From the NCBI GenBank assembly GCA_910579755.1, contig CAJTVB010000001.1, positions 98,502 through 162,501 on the forward strand: a stretch of 64,000 nucleotides of DNA. The letters run 5' to 3'. This document shows, one piece after another, positions 16,192 to 24,500 of the stretch. A model generated the notes under the pieces. The model searched no databases. It had not been told where the DNA came from and saw only the letters and a list, made by a program, of their open reading frames with translations. This stretch comes from an uncultured Acetatifactor sp. (lineage in GTDB: Bacteria; Bacillota; Clostridia; Lachnospirales; Lachnospiraceae). How positions within the stretch are numbered: position 1 is the first letter of the stretch; each line of letters opens with the position of its first letter. The position numbers were made by a program, and so were the translations under genes.

Positions 16192-18603
16192 ATGGCAGTA
16201 CCGTACAACCATCACGAGGTGGAAAAGAAATGGCAGACTGTCTGGGACGATGAGAAGGCCTTTAAGACCTCTGACGATTATTCCAGACCCAAGTACTATG
16301 CACTGGTGGAATTTCCGTACCCTTCCGGCCAGGGGCTTCATGTGGGGCATCCCAGACCCTATACGGCCCTGGATATTGTGGCCCGTAAGAGAAGAATGCA
16401 GGGCTATAATGTGCTGTATCCTATGGGCTGGGACGCTTTTGGACTTCCCACGGAAAATTATGCCATCAAAAACCATATTCATCCGAAGATTGTCACAAAA
16501 AATAATGTAGAACGCTTTAAAAGTCAGCTGCATGCTCTGGGGTATTCCTTTGACTGGGACAGGGAGGTCAATACCACCGACGATCAATATTACAAATGGA
16601 CCCAGTGGATTTTTTTGAAGCTGTTTAAGGCGGGGCTGGCCTACAAGACGGAAATGCCCATTAACTGGTGTACCTCCTGTAAGGTGGGACTGGCCAATGA
16701 GGAAGTGGTGAACGGCGTCTGTGAGCGGTGCGGCGCAGAGGTGGTCCGCAAGGTGAAAAGCCAGTGGATGCTGAAGATCACGGAATATGCCGACAAGCTG
16801 CTTCAGGGGCTGGATACGGTGGATTATATTGAGCGGGTCAAGGTTTCCCAGAGAAACTGGATCGGCAAATCTCAGGGTGCAGAGGTGGACTTTGCTATTA
16901 CCGGTAAGGAGGAAAAGCTCCGTATCTATACCACCAGACCGGATACCCTGTTTGGCGCTACCTACATGGTAGTGTCCCCCGAGCATCCCATGATCGAAAA
17001 ATATAAGGATGAGATTGAAAACTATGAGGAGCTTGTGGCCTACAGGGAGCAGGCGGCGAAGAAATCCGACTTCGAGCGCACGGAGCTGGCAAAGGACAAG
17101 ACCGGCGTCCAGATCCGGGGGCTCACTGCCACAAACCCTGTAAACGACAGGGAAATTCCCATATGGATATCCGACTATGTGCTTATGACCTACGGAACAG
17201 GCGCTATTATGGCGGTTCCTGCCCACGACGAGAGAGACTGGGATTTTGCCAAGAAGTTCGGTCTGCCTATTATCGAAGTGGTGGCGGGCAGTCCGGTCAG
17301 CGTTCAGGAGGCGGTGTACACGGATGTGGCAACGGGAATTCTGGTAAATTCCCAGTTCCTGGACGGGCTGTGTGTGGCGGATGCCAAAAAAAGGATCATC
17401 GACTATCTGGAACAAAAAGGGATCGGTCACAGCAAGACAAATTATAAGCTGCGGGACTGGGTATTTTCCAGACAGCGTTATTGGGGAGAGCCCATTCCCA
17501 TTGTGCACTGTGAAAAATGCGGCTATGTGCCGCTTGACGAGAGCGAGCTGCCGCTTTTGCTTCCGGAGGTGGAATCCTATGAACCTACCGACAACGGTGA
17601 ATCACCACTGGCGGCTATGACGGAGTGGGTGAACACCACATGTCCCTGCTGCGGCGGCAGCGCAAAGAGAGAAACGGACACCATGCCTCAGTGGGCAGGC
17701 TCCTCCTGGTATTTCCTGCGGTATACGGATCCTCATAATGAGAAGGCGCTGGCAGGTAAAGAGGCGCTGGAGTACTGGATGCCCGTGGACTGGTATAACG
17801 GGGGCATGGAGCATACCACACTCCATCTGCTTTATTCCCGGTTCTGGCACAGATTCCTGTACGACCAGGGACAGGTGCCCTGTCCGGAGCCCTATCAGAA
17901 GAGAACCAGCCACGGCATGATCCTGGGCTCCAACGGGGAAAAAATGTCCAAGTCCAGAGGCAATGTGGTGAATCCGGACGACATTGTCAGAGAGTACGGC
18001 GCGGATACCTTAAGGACCTACGAGATGTTTATCGGAGCCTTTGACCTGAGCGCAGCCTGGAGTGAGGACGGCGTGAAGGGCTGCCGAAGGTTTCTGGAGC
18101 GGGTGTGGAAGCTGCAGGACATTCTGACGCAGGAAGAGGGATATAGTCAGGATCTGGAGACAAAAATGCACCAGACCATCAAAAAGGTATCGGGGGACTA
18201 TGAAAGCCTGAAGTATAACACCGCCATAGCGGCCATGATGTCTTTGATTAATGAGTTTTACAAAAAGAATTCTGTGACCAGAGGTGAATACAGGACGTTG
18301 CTTACACTGCTGAATCCGGTGGCCCCTCATATCACGGAGGAGCTGTGGCAGACCGCAGGCTTTGAGGGAAGAGTGTACCAGACCACATGGCCCGAGTATG
18401 ACGAGGCAAAGACGGTGGAGGCACAGGTGGAGATCGGCGTACAGGTGAACGGAAAGATGCGTGTTACGGTTTCCGTGCCCAAGGACATGGAAAAGGAAGC
18501 GGTGATTGCCGCAGCCAAAGAGGCTCTGGGAGATAAGCTTACAGGAACTGTGGTAAAAGAGATCTATGTGCCTGGCCGGATCGTGAATATTGTTGTAAAG
18601 TAG
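16192..18603 (+). CDS. leuS: leucyl-tRNA synthetase
   Basis: An 803-residue class I synthetase that charges tRNA-Leu in the cytoplasm. The HIGH-type motif is HVGHPRP near residues 50-56. The CP1 editing domain includes TTRPDTLFGATYMV and VPAHDERDWDFA. Further blocks are NWCTSC, the WVFSRQRYWGEPIP block, and KMSKS as GEKMSKSRGNVVNPDD near 583. The C-terminal anticodon-binding helices and the last beta domain (VQVNGKMRVTV) are present, so length and domain order are normal for bacterial LeuRS. ATG 16192 has GGAGGA upstream. The T-box leader makes its expression respond to leucine charging. Confidence 0.97.
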   Translation: MAVPYNHHEVEKKWQTVWDDEKAFKTSDDYSRPKYYALVEFPYPSGQGLHVGHPRPYTALDIVARKRRMQGYNVLYPMGWDAFGLPTENYAIKNHIHPKIVTKNNVERFKSQLHALGYSFDWDREVNTTDDQYYKWTQWIFLKLFKAGLAYKTEMPINWCTSCKVGLANEEVVNGVCERCGAEVVRKVKSQWMLKITEYADKLLQGLDTVDYIERVKVSQRNWIGKSQGAEVDFAITGKEEKLRIYTTRPDTLFGATYMVVSPEHPMIEKYKDEIENYEELVAYREQAAKKSDFERTELAKDKTGVQIRGLTATNPVNDREIPIWISDYVLMTYGTGAIMAVPAHDERDWDFAKKFGLPIIEVVAGSPVSVQEAVYTDVATGILVNSQFLDGLCVADAKKRIIDYLEQKGIGHSKTNYKLRDWVFSRQRYWGEPIPIVHCEKCGYVPLDESELPLLLPEVESYEPTDNGESPLAAMTEWVNTTCPCCGGSAKRETDTMPQWAGSSWYFLRYTDPHNEKALAGKEALEYWMPVDWYNGGMEHTTLHLLYSRFWHRFLYDQGQVPCPEPYQKRTSHGMILGSNGEKMSKSRGNVVNPDDIVREYGADTLRTYEMFIGAFDLSAAWSEDGVKGCRRFLERVWKLQDILTQEEGYSQDLETKMHQTIKKVSGDYESLKYNTAIAAMMSLINEFYKKNSVTRGEYRTLLTLLNPVAPHITEELWQTAGFEGRVYQTTWPEYDEAKTVEAQVEIGVQVNGKMRVTVSVPKDMEKEAVIAAAKEALGDKLTGTVVKEIYVPGRIVNIVVK

Positions 18604-18643
18604 TTGTTCATGCAGGTAATTCCCGGTGAGAATGCCATAAAAA

Positions 18644-18686
18644 TCTGCCGCAGACTGTACGGATTGGAGGAACAGTCTGCGGCAGA
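18644..18686 (-). terminator. terminator of the minus-strand small-protein operon
   Basis: A perfect 15-bp stem: 18644-18658 (TCTGCCGCAGACTGT) pairs with 18672-18686. On the minus strand the stem is followed by TTTTTATGG, a good U-tract. On the plus strand no U-run follows, so use by leuS is less certain. Confidence 0.75.
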
Positions 18687-18694
18687 AAGCTTCT

Positions 18695-19048
18695 CTAATG
18701 GTTTTCCGTCCCGTGGGGGATAGTGGGCTGGTCGCCCTGCCGGTTTTTTTCCAGAATCTTGTCGATCTGCGCCAGCTCTTCCCTGGAGCTGTGTCTTTTG
18801 ATGGCGGAGATAGCGGCGTTCATTTCCTGGGGCGTAAGGGTCAGATTTTCCTGCTTGGCCTTTTTCATCATGGGTACCACGAAGGCCATCATTTCCTTCT
18901 GGCTTTTCCCATGGCCTTCAGCAAAAAGCCGTCCAAGAAACTGAAGCTTCTTTTGGGGAATATCCTTTACCAGAGGATCCTTCATCCAGTCGGGCGCCAT
19001 GCTTTCGTCCGCGGAGTGCATTTCTTCCATGGAATGCATTTCTTCCAT
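18695..19048 (-). CDS. hypothetical protein with Met/Glu-rich N-terminus
   Basis: A 117-residue, charged, probably helical protein. It begins with the repeat MEEMHSMEEMHS and continues with KKLQFLGRLFAEGHGKSQKE and LTPQEMNAAISAIKRHSSRE. No signal peptide or TM segment is seen. The start is preceded by AGGAAGG at 8 bp on the minus strand. It lies 12 bp after the next minus-strand gene and shares its terminator, so the two form a small operon. I do not recognise the family. The helical, Met-rich make-up is shared with its partner, which suggests they may bind each other. Confidence 0.65.
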   Translation of the reverse strand: MEEMHSMEEMHSADESMAPDWMKDPLVKDIPQKKLQFLGRLFAEGHGKSQKEMMAFVVPMMKKAKQENLTLTPQEMNAAISAIKRHSSREELAQIDKILEKNRQGDQPTIPHGTENH

Positions 19049-19060
19049 AATAATACCTTC

Positions 19061-19594
19061 CTATTCTTCTTTTTTTCCAAACATATCAAAAACCGAAGAC
19101 AAATCCATTCCACCCAGATCGGGCATTCCGGTCATTCCCGACAGAATATCCATAGGATTGCCTCCCTCAGAATTCATACCCTCAGGGAAAAGCTCCTTCA
19201 GCATTTCCATCATCTCCATCATTTCCTGCATCCTGTTCATGGTCTGCATCATATTTTTGATAGATTGGATTCTCTCCTGCTCGCCGGGACTTCCGAATGG
19301 CATCAGTTCGTCCAGAAAGGCAATCGTGTCATTGCTTCCGGATTTCAGAGGATTTTCCGGGCCGGAGGACTGCAGAGGAAACAGGGGTGACCGGAGACTG
19401 AGGACGGGACTTTTGGGACGATTCTTCAAAAACTGCAGGGTATGCTGCAATTCCAGAAATTTTATATATACTGCCAGCCCTCCCTGCAGGTCCGGGGCAA
19501 GATAGGAGAGGAATACCTTTAACATCTGAATGTGATTCGTGGTAAGCAGTGAATCAAATGCAGCAATTATATCGGATCCTTTTCCCTCCATGTG
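19061..19594 (-). CDS. hypothetical protein with Met-rich helix
   Basis: A 177-residue protein of unknown function. The N-terminal 60 residues (IIAAFDSLLTTNHIQMLKVF) look helical; a basic middle leads to MMQTMNRMQEMMEMMEMLKE, a strongly amphipathic Met/Glu helix, and then a Gly/Met-rich tail (GMTGMPDLGGMDLSSVF). I chose the start at 19594 (MEGKGS) because GGAAAGG lies upstream, whereas the longer frame from 19627 begins inside the TGTACAT repeats without a ribosome site. Its stop is 12 bp before the 18695-19048 gene. Confidence 0.6.
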   Translation of the reverse strand, partial: HMEGKGSDIIAAFDSLLTTNHIQMLKVFLSYLAPDLQGGLAVYIKFLELQHTLQFLKNRPKSPVLSLRSPLFPLQSSGPENPLKSGSNDTIAFLDELMPFGSPGEQERIQSIKNMMQTMNRMQEMMEMMEMLKELFPEGMNSEGGNPMDILSGMTGMPDLGGMDLSSVFDMFGKKEE

Positions 19595-19620
19595 AAAACC
19601 ATACCTTTCCGGGTGCATTA

Positions 19621-19641
19621 TGTACATTGTACATTGTACAT
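19621..19641 (+). repeat. three tandem TGTACAT repeats
   Basis: TGTACAT occurs three times with no spacer. Each contains the palindrome TGTACA, so the centres are 7 bp apart. It lies 27-47 bp upstream of the minus-strand start at 19594, between the gene and its promoter region. Confidence 0.6.
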
Positions 19642-19697
19642 GTTATGACAGTCTGCGGGATATTATGCTGTTTCTCACAGTATTTTCTTCATATTGG

Positions 19698-19721
19698 AAA
19701 ACAGGCCCCGCCGGGAGCCTG
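19698..19721 (-). terminator. terminator of the Cys/Gly-rich gene
   Basis: On the minus strand CAGGCTCCCGGCGGGGCCTG (19721-19702) forms an eight-pair stem with one G-U pair and a four-base loop, followed by TTTTCC. It is 43 bp after the stop at 19764. A second G+C-rich hairpin (GGCGGCC/GGCCGCC, near 19735-19755) precedes it but has no U-tract. Confidence 0.6.
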
Positions 19722-19763
19722 CCTTCCATCAGTGGGGCGGCCTTCAGGCCGCCTTGATCCTGC

Positions 19764-20072
19764 TTAGCAGCAGGTGTTGTTGCATCCGCATCCGCAGTTG
19801 TTTCCGCCGCCGCAGAAGCAGGAGAGCAGCAGGATCCAGATGATCCATTCGCAGCCGTCGCCGCCGCCGAACAGTCCGTTGCCGCATCCGCAGCTGTTGT
19901 TGCAGCCACAGCCATTGTTGCGTCCGCCGAACAATCCGCCGTTGCCGCCACAGCAGGATAACAGCAGGATGATCCAAATCCAGTTATTTCCACATCCACA
20001 TCCGTTGTTCTGGGAGCTTACGCATCCGCAAGAGTCGTTGCAGCCACAGTTAGTAGCAGTCAAATCGCTCAT
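19764..20072 (-). CDS. Cys/Gly-rich two-module small protein (chorion-like high-cysteine type)
   Basis: A 102-residue protein made of two similar modules. Each has CGCGN, a short hydrophobic strand (NWIWIILLLSCCGG and CEWIIWILLLSCFCGG) and a glycine run with LFGG, closed by NNGCGC or NNCGCGC. About 20 cysteines sit mostly in CGC or CC groups. Similar products in Lachnospiraceae have been named chorion class high-cysteine proteins by remote resemblance; function is unknown. ATG 20072 on the minus strand follows GGAGG at 8 bp. There is no classical signal peptide. A metal-binding or disulfide-assembled surface or spore polymer is possible, but this is inference. Confidence 0.75.
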   Translation of the reverse strand: MSDLTATNCGCNDSCGCVSSQNNGCGCGNNWIWIILLLSCCGGNGGLFGGRNNGCGCNNSCGCGNGLFGGGDGCEWIIWILLLSCFCGGGNNCGCGCNNTCC

Positions 20073-20214
20073 TTTAATTGCCTCCAAAGGTTTATTTATG
20101 CTTTATTCTATGCATGGCGGCCTGTCAATGTTTCCGGGATTTGGAAGATCTTTTTTGCAGGAGAGATTTTTGGCGCTTTTTGAAGTTTTCCTGCCTCATA
20201 TGTGGATAAAAGAC

Positions 20215-20242
20215 TTGCATAAATTCTGATATGGAGTAAAAT
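20215..20242 (+). promoter_or_regulatory. candidate promoter of the sortase gene
   Basis: TTGCAT (20215-20220) and TAAAAT (20237-20242) with a 16-bp spacer lie 36 bp before the sortase start. It could serve the sortase and the LRR surface protein together. Confidence 0.45.
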
Positions 20243-20278
20243 AAAGAAGGGATATCATTAAAGGCAGAAAGGTTAGAT

Positions 20279-21544
20279 ATGGCTCAGAAGGAATACATAG
20301 TGGAGGGCAGACGCTTCCGGACCAGGGAAGATTATGCCCGCGCAATGCATGACAAGAAGATCATAGACGAAATACGCGGCAGCGTTAACCTGAAGAATAG
20401 AGGGGCCCTGGAAAAGCTGGAGAAACAGCTGAAGGGAGGTAAATACAGATTTTATACGCTCTTGGGAGAAGATTTCAGGGATGAAATCCGGGAACTCCTG
20501 GGGAAGGGGGCGCAGGGGAGGACCACCCCGGTTCAGAGGAAAACGGCATCTCAGGGAAAGACTTCATCCGATCAGGTAAAAGCGGCATCTCAGGGAAAGA
20601 CTTCATCCGATCAGGTAAAAGCGGCATCCCGGGGAAAGGCTTCACCGGTCATGACAAAAGCGTCGGCTCAGGTTAAGGGCTCGGGACCGGGGAGCAGATC
20701 TTCTGAAACGAAGATGGATTCCTATGTGCTGGCGGAGCTGAAACGGCAGGAAAAGCGCAGAAAGCTGACCATTGCCGTATGCAGTATTGTGGCAGTGTGC
20801 TGTCTGGGATATTTTGGAGTTTATGCCTGGCATAGCTACCGGACGGACAACACTTATCAGGCGCTCAGCGCCTTAAAAGAAAAGCCGGTGGTACAGCGGT
20901 ATCCTTCCGCATCTCAGTCGGGACCTCAGTTTACATTGGATGAGGCCCAGGAACCCCGGGAGGTGTTGGAGGAATATAAAAATTTATTAAATAAAAATAA
21001 AAAGCTAATCGGATGGGTGAAAATAGACGATACAAATATAGATTACCCCGTAATGCAGACTGTGGACAACGAGTACTATCTGAACCATAATCTGAACCAG
21101 GAATATGATAAAAACGGGTCTATTTTCATGGATAAGGACTGCGATGTGCTGAAGCCCAGCACCAATTTTATTATCTACGGACATCATATGAAAAACGGGC
21201 AGATGTTCGGCAGTCTGGACAGGTACGCCAGTAAGGACTATTATGAAAAGCATCCGTACATTCAGTTTGACACCATCTATGACAAGGGGACATGGGAGGT
21301 GATGTACGTATTTCGCTCCAGAGTGTACAGCGAGGAGGAGATCGTATTTAAATATTATCAGTTCATAGATGCCAACAGCCAGCAGGAATTTGATTCCAAC
21401 ATGCGGGAGATGGCAGCTATGTCTTTGTACGACACGGGAGTGACCGCCAGTTACGGCGATCAGCTTCTGACGCTCTCAACCTGTGATTATCAGGAGAAAA
21501 ACGGACGTTTTGTGGTAGTGGCGAAGAAAATCGCAAAGGAGTAG
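20279..21544 (+). CDS. srtB: class B sortase
   Basis: A 421-residue membrane-anchored transpeptidase. Residues 1-155 are a long basic cytoplasmic region, an unusual extension that contains 13-residue repeats (ASQGKTSSDQVKA). One TM helix (LTIAVCSIVAVCCLGYFGVY) follows near 161-180, then the sortase B domain: IGWVKIDDTNIDYPV, catalytic His in IIYGHHMKNG near 301, Cys in LSTCDYQ near 401 and Arg in NGRFVVV near 411. It cleaves a sorting motif and links proteins to peptidoglycan. The next gene starts 5 bp later and encodes a TPKTG-bearing surface protein, the likely substrate. Typical SrtB proteins are 230-260 residues, so the extension is notable. Confidence 0.88.
   Translation: MAQKEYIVEGRRFRTREDYARAMHDKKIIDEIRGSVNLKNRGALEKLEKQLKGGKYRFYTLLGEDFRDEIRELLGKGAQGRTTPVQRKTASQGKTSSDQVKAASQGKTSSDQVKAASRGKASPVMTKASAQVKGSGPGSRSSETKMDSYVLAELKRQEKRRKLTIAVCSIVAVCCLGYFGVYAWHSYRTDNTYQALSALKEKPVVQRYPSASQSGPQFTLDEAQEPREVLEEYKNLLNKNKKLIGWVKIDDTNIDYPVMQTVDNEYYLNHNLNQEYDKNGSIFMDKDCDVLKPSTNFIIYGHHMKNGQMFGSLDRYASKDYYEKHPYIQFDTIYDKGTWEVMYVFRSRVYSEEEIVFKYYQFIDANSQQEFDSNMREMAAMSLYDTGVTASYGDQLLTLSTCDYQEKNGRFVVVAKKIAKE
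20546..20662 (+). repeat. 39-bp tandem repeats inside the sortase gene
   Basis: Units at 20546-20584 and 20585-20623 are almost identical; a third, diverged unit runs to 20662. The period of 39 bp keeps frame and encodes ASQGKTSSDQVKA. Changes in copy number would vary the length of the cytoplasmic tail without breaking the gene. Confidence 0.8.
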
Positions 21545-21549
21545 GGAAA

Positions 21550-24500
21550 ATGACGAAGGGTGTAAACAAGAAAAGCAGGAGATTAAAGAGGTCGATCCGA
21601 AAGACCCTGGGGACGCTGTTCCTCATATCGGCGCTGATAGTGGCGGCGATTCCCACGGAAAACCTGCAAGCGGAAGGGGAGAATAGTCCCAGGGCAAACA
21701 GGGTGCCTGTGACTACGGACAGTACTCAGAGGATTCCGCAAATAAATGACAGCACGGTTATCTATACTACCAAGGACAGAAAATATCGGTTTGCATATAT
21801 GAGTGACGGCGGCACAGATAAGATTGCGGTGCTTTTGGGGTACAGCGCGCTCACTCTGGAGAACGGCCTTTTGGAGATTCCCGAGAGTGTGGACGCTTAT
21901 GCCAAGTTTACGGAGACTCTGGGAACGGACAGAGGCTATGTGGCCGTTGGAAAAGCCGGAAACTTTCTGTATTGGAAGGAATGCACCAAGACGGAGTGGA
22001 AGCAGAAAATAGATCCCATTACACAACAGCCCATGGTGGATAACGAGGGGAATCCGGTGATGGAAGAGGTGGAGGTTGAATGGAGGTACAATCCCTGCTA
22101 TGCGGATACTTATGATACATCCTGGGGATCTATTGCGAAGGAGCACCCGGAGCAGCTTTACTATGACAAGAACTTTCAAACGAATACTACTCCGAAGATC
22201 GATTTGACGGAAAACGATGCGGTGGCTTGTACTGACTTGAACTATCAGATCATTCAGGGAGCTACGGTAGCTTACATCGGCAATCAGTGGCTGAAGGAAA
22301 AAACAGGTGCCGACGGAAAGCCTATTTCAGGGGAATGGGTCCTGGGCGGTTCGGTAAATGCCAATAACAAGGATAAGGGAATATTTGCCAACAATGGTAA
22401 TATCCATACTCTGGTGGTTAAACCCAGCCTGATGGGTATTGGCGATTATGCGTTCTATCGTTGCAGCTATCTGGACAGCATTACCTTGGGGAACGGTCTG
22501 AATACCATTGGCAACGGGGCTTTTTCGGATTGTACAAACATGACTGCCATCAGTCTGGATATTGGAAGCAACCTGAACCAGATCGGCGATCATGCCTTTT
22601 ACAATTGTCAGAGTCTGGGCAGTTTTACTTTGCCCATCCAGGTTTCTTTGATCGGAGACTCTGCTTTTGAAGGCTGTACATCTTTAAAGAGTGTGGATCT
22701 GTGCAGCGCAGGGAACTTTAATAACCTTACGACTTTAGGATGGGATCTGTTTAAAAATTGCGAGGCGCTGGAGTCTGTGACTTTCCCGGATAAGTGTACC
22801 AGCCCGGTGTATATTTCCACCTTTGAGGGCTGCCGTTCCCTGAAGAGCATATCCACCAGAAATAATCAGATTACCTTCCCGGAGGAAGCGGGCGTTTATA
22901 CCTATGAGCAGTTTAAGGCCATGCTGGAGGGACCGCCGGTGGGCGGAGCCTTCTACTTCGAAGGAATGGAGAATTCCGCGCTTCATCAAATGTGCACGGA
23001 CAACTATTTTGCCTTCAGCTACATCGATTATCTGGGCGGTGTGGTTACGAACCTGGATCGTTACGAAATCACTGTGGCAGAGACCGGAGGGCGGGCCACC
23101 TATGAGGTGAATTCCTCTAATCGTCTGATTTCCTGCAGAACAGAGCCGGGCGTGAAGACGGTGACCATACCTGCCAGAATAGGTCCTCATGCCATTAACT
23201 ATATTGCTTCCAATACCTTCCAGGATCACTGTAATATTACGAAGGTAACTATACCGGTCAATATTCTTTCCATTGACAACGAGGCTTTCCGAGGCTGTCA
23301 TAATCTGGCGGACGTGATTTTTGATACGGCCAATGTAACCATCGGAGATAATGCCTTTAAGACGCAGGAAGTGCGTTCCCATGAAACAAACTGTCCCAAC
23401 GGAGGACAGGTGGGAACTGACCCCGATATGTCTCCGGCGGTGAAGCTGAAATTTACCGGTCCGGTTTCCAGCACATCGGGTCCTTTCAAATATGCCATGA
23501 GCGAAAACGGGAAATACAATATTGAGTCCCAGCAGAGCTCCTACATTACGTATTACAGCGGCTGGCCTTCCAATATGGAGATTCAGTATAATCCGGACAG
23601 CAAAATGAGCGAGCTTGTGAATTTCCCGTCTCTTTCGGACCTGAAAAACGGCGTATACAACTCTCAGAAGTATGCCTATATCACGCCGGAGCATGAGCAG
23701 GCCCTTCGGGATGCTGTAAACAAGTATGTTGGCAGCGGCACGGTTTCCGGCGGCGATGCCAACAGGGGCGATATGACGGAGTATGAATGGCAGATTATCA
23801 ATGCGGCTATGGGGATTGTGATTCCTGAAGGCGTGGATTCTGTCAAGCCGGGATTGTTTAAGATGAAGGATGACGCCGACATCGGTACGCTTCCTGAAAA
23901 CGAGTCCAAAACGGTGGAGGCTTACAGCCTGAAGAGGATCCAGAATGAGACCGACGAGGCGGGCAATGAAAAGAGCACCTTTGCAGGATGCAAAAACATA
24001 TCCAGTATTAAATTGCTGGGCGGCACGGAGACGCTGGATTCCTATGCCTTTGAGGGATGCGATATTCTGTCCAGCGTGACTCTGCCTCCCACCGTAAGTC
24101 AGATAGGAGTGAGACCTTTTGCGAATTGCCCTGCCATGAGCCAGGTGGATTTTTCCGGGAGTCCTTATTTCTCCTGTGAGAATTCCATAATCTATGAACT
24201 GGATGATGCGGGCGCGAAGGAAAAGATCGTGCAGTGTCTGGAGGGCAGAACCAATGTGATGGTAACGGCGGCCGAAACGGCGGGTGTAAAGGAAATGTAT
24301 CCGGAGGCCTTTGCCAATACGAACATGGTGAATGTGGATCTGAGCAATACCTCCATTTCCTCCATACCGGAGTATGCCTTTGCCCTGACGAATGAACTGG
24401 GGACTGTGACTTTGCCCAAGTCTATTCGTTCCATTGGAAATAACGCGTTTTTCTACAGTCATATTACGGCATTGAAGATACCTGGCGCCAACCAGATGAT

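Noticed and set aside
18644..18686. Terminator of leuS on the plus strand
   Set aside because: The stem is perfect, but the U-tract is present only in the minus-strand reading; I assigned it to the minus-strand operon and left leuS use open.
19774..20229. A plus-strand frame rich in Pro, Gln and His across the Cys/Gly-rich gene
   Set aside because: It is low-complexity antisense of CGC/GGN codons. The minus-strand frame has a good ribosome site and ordered modules.
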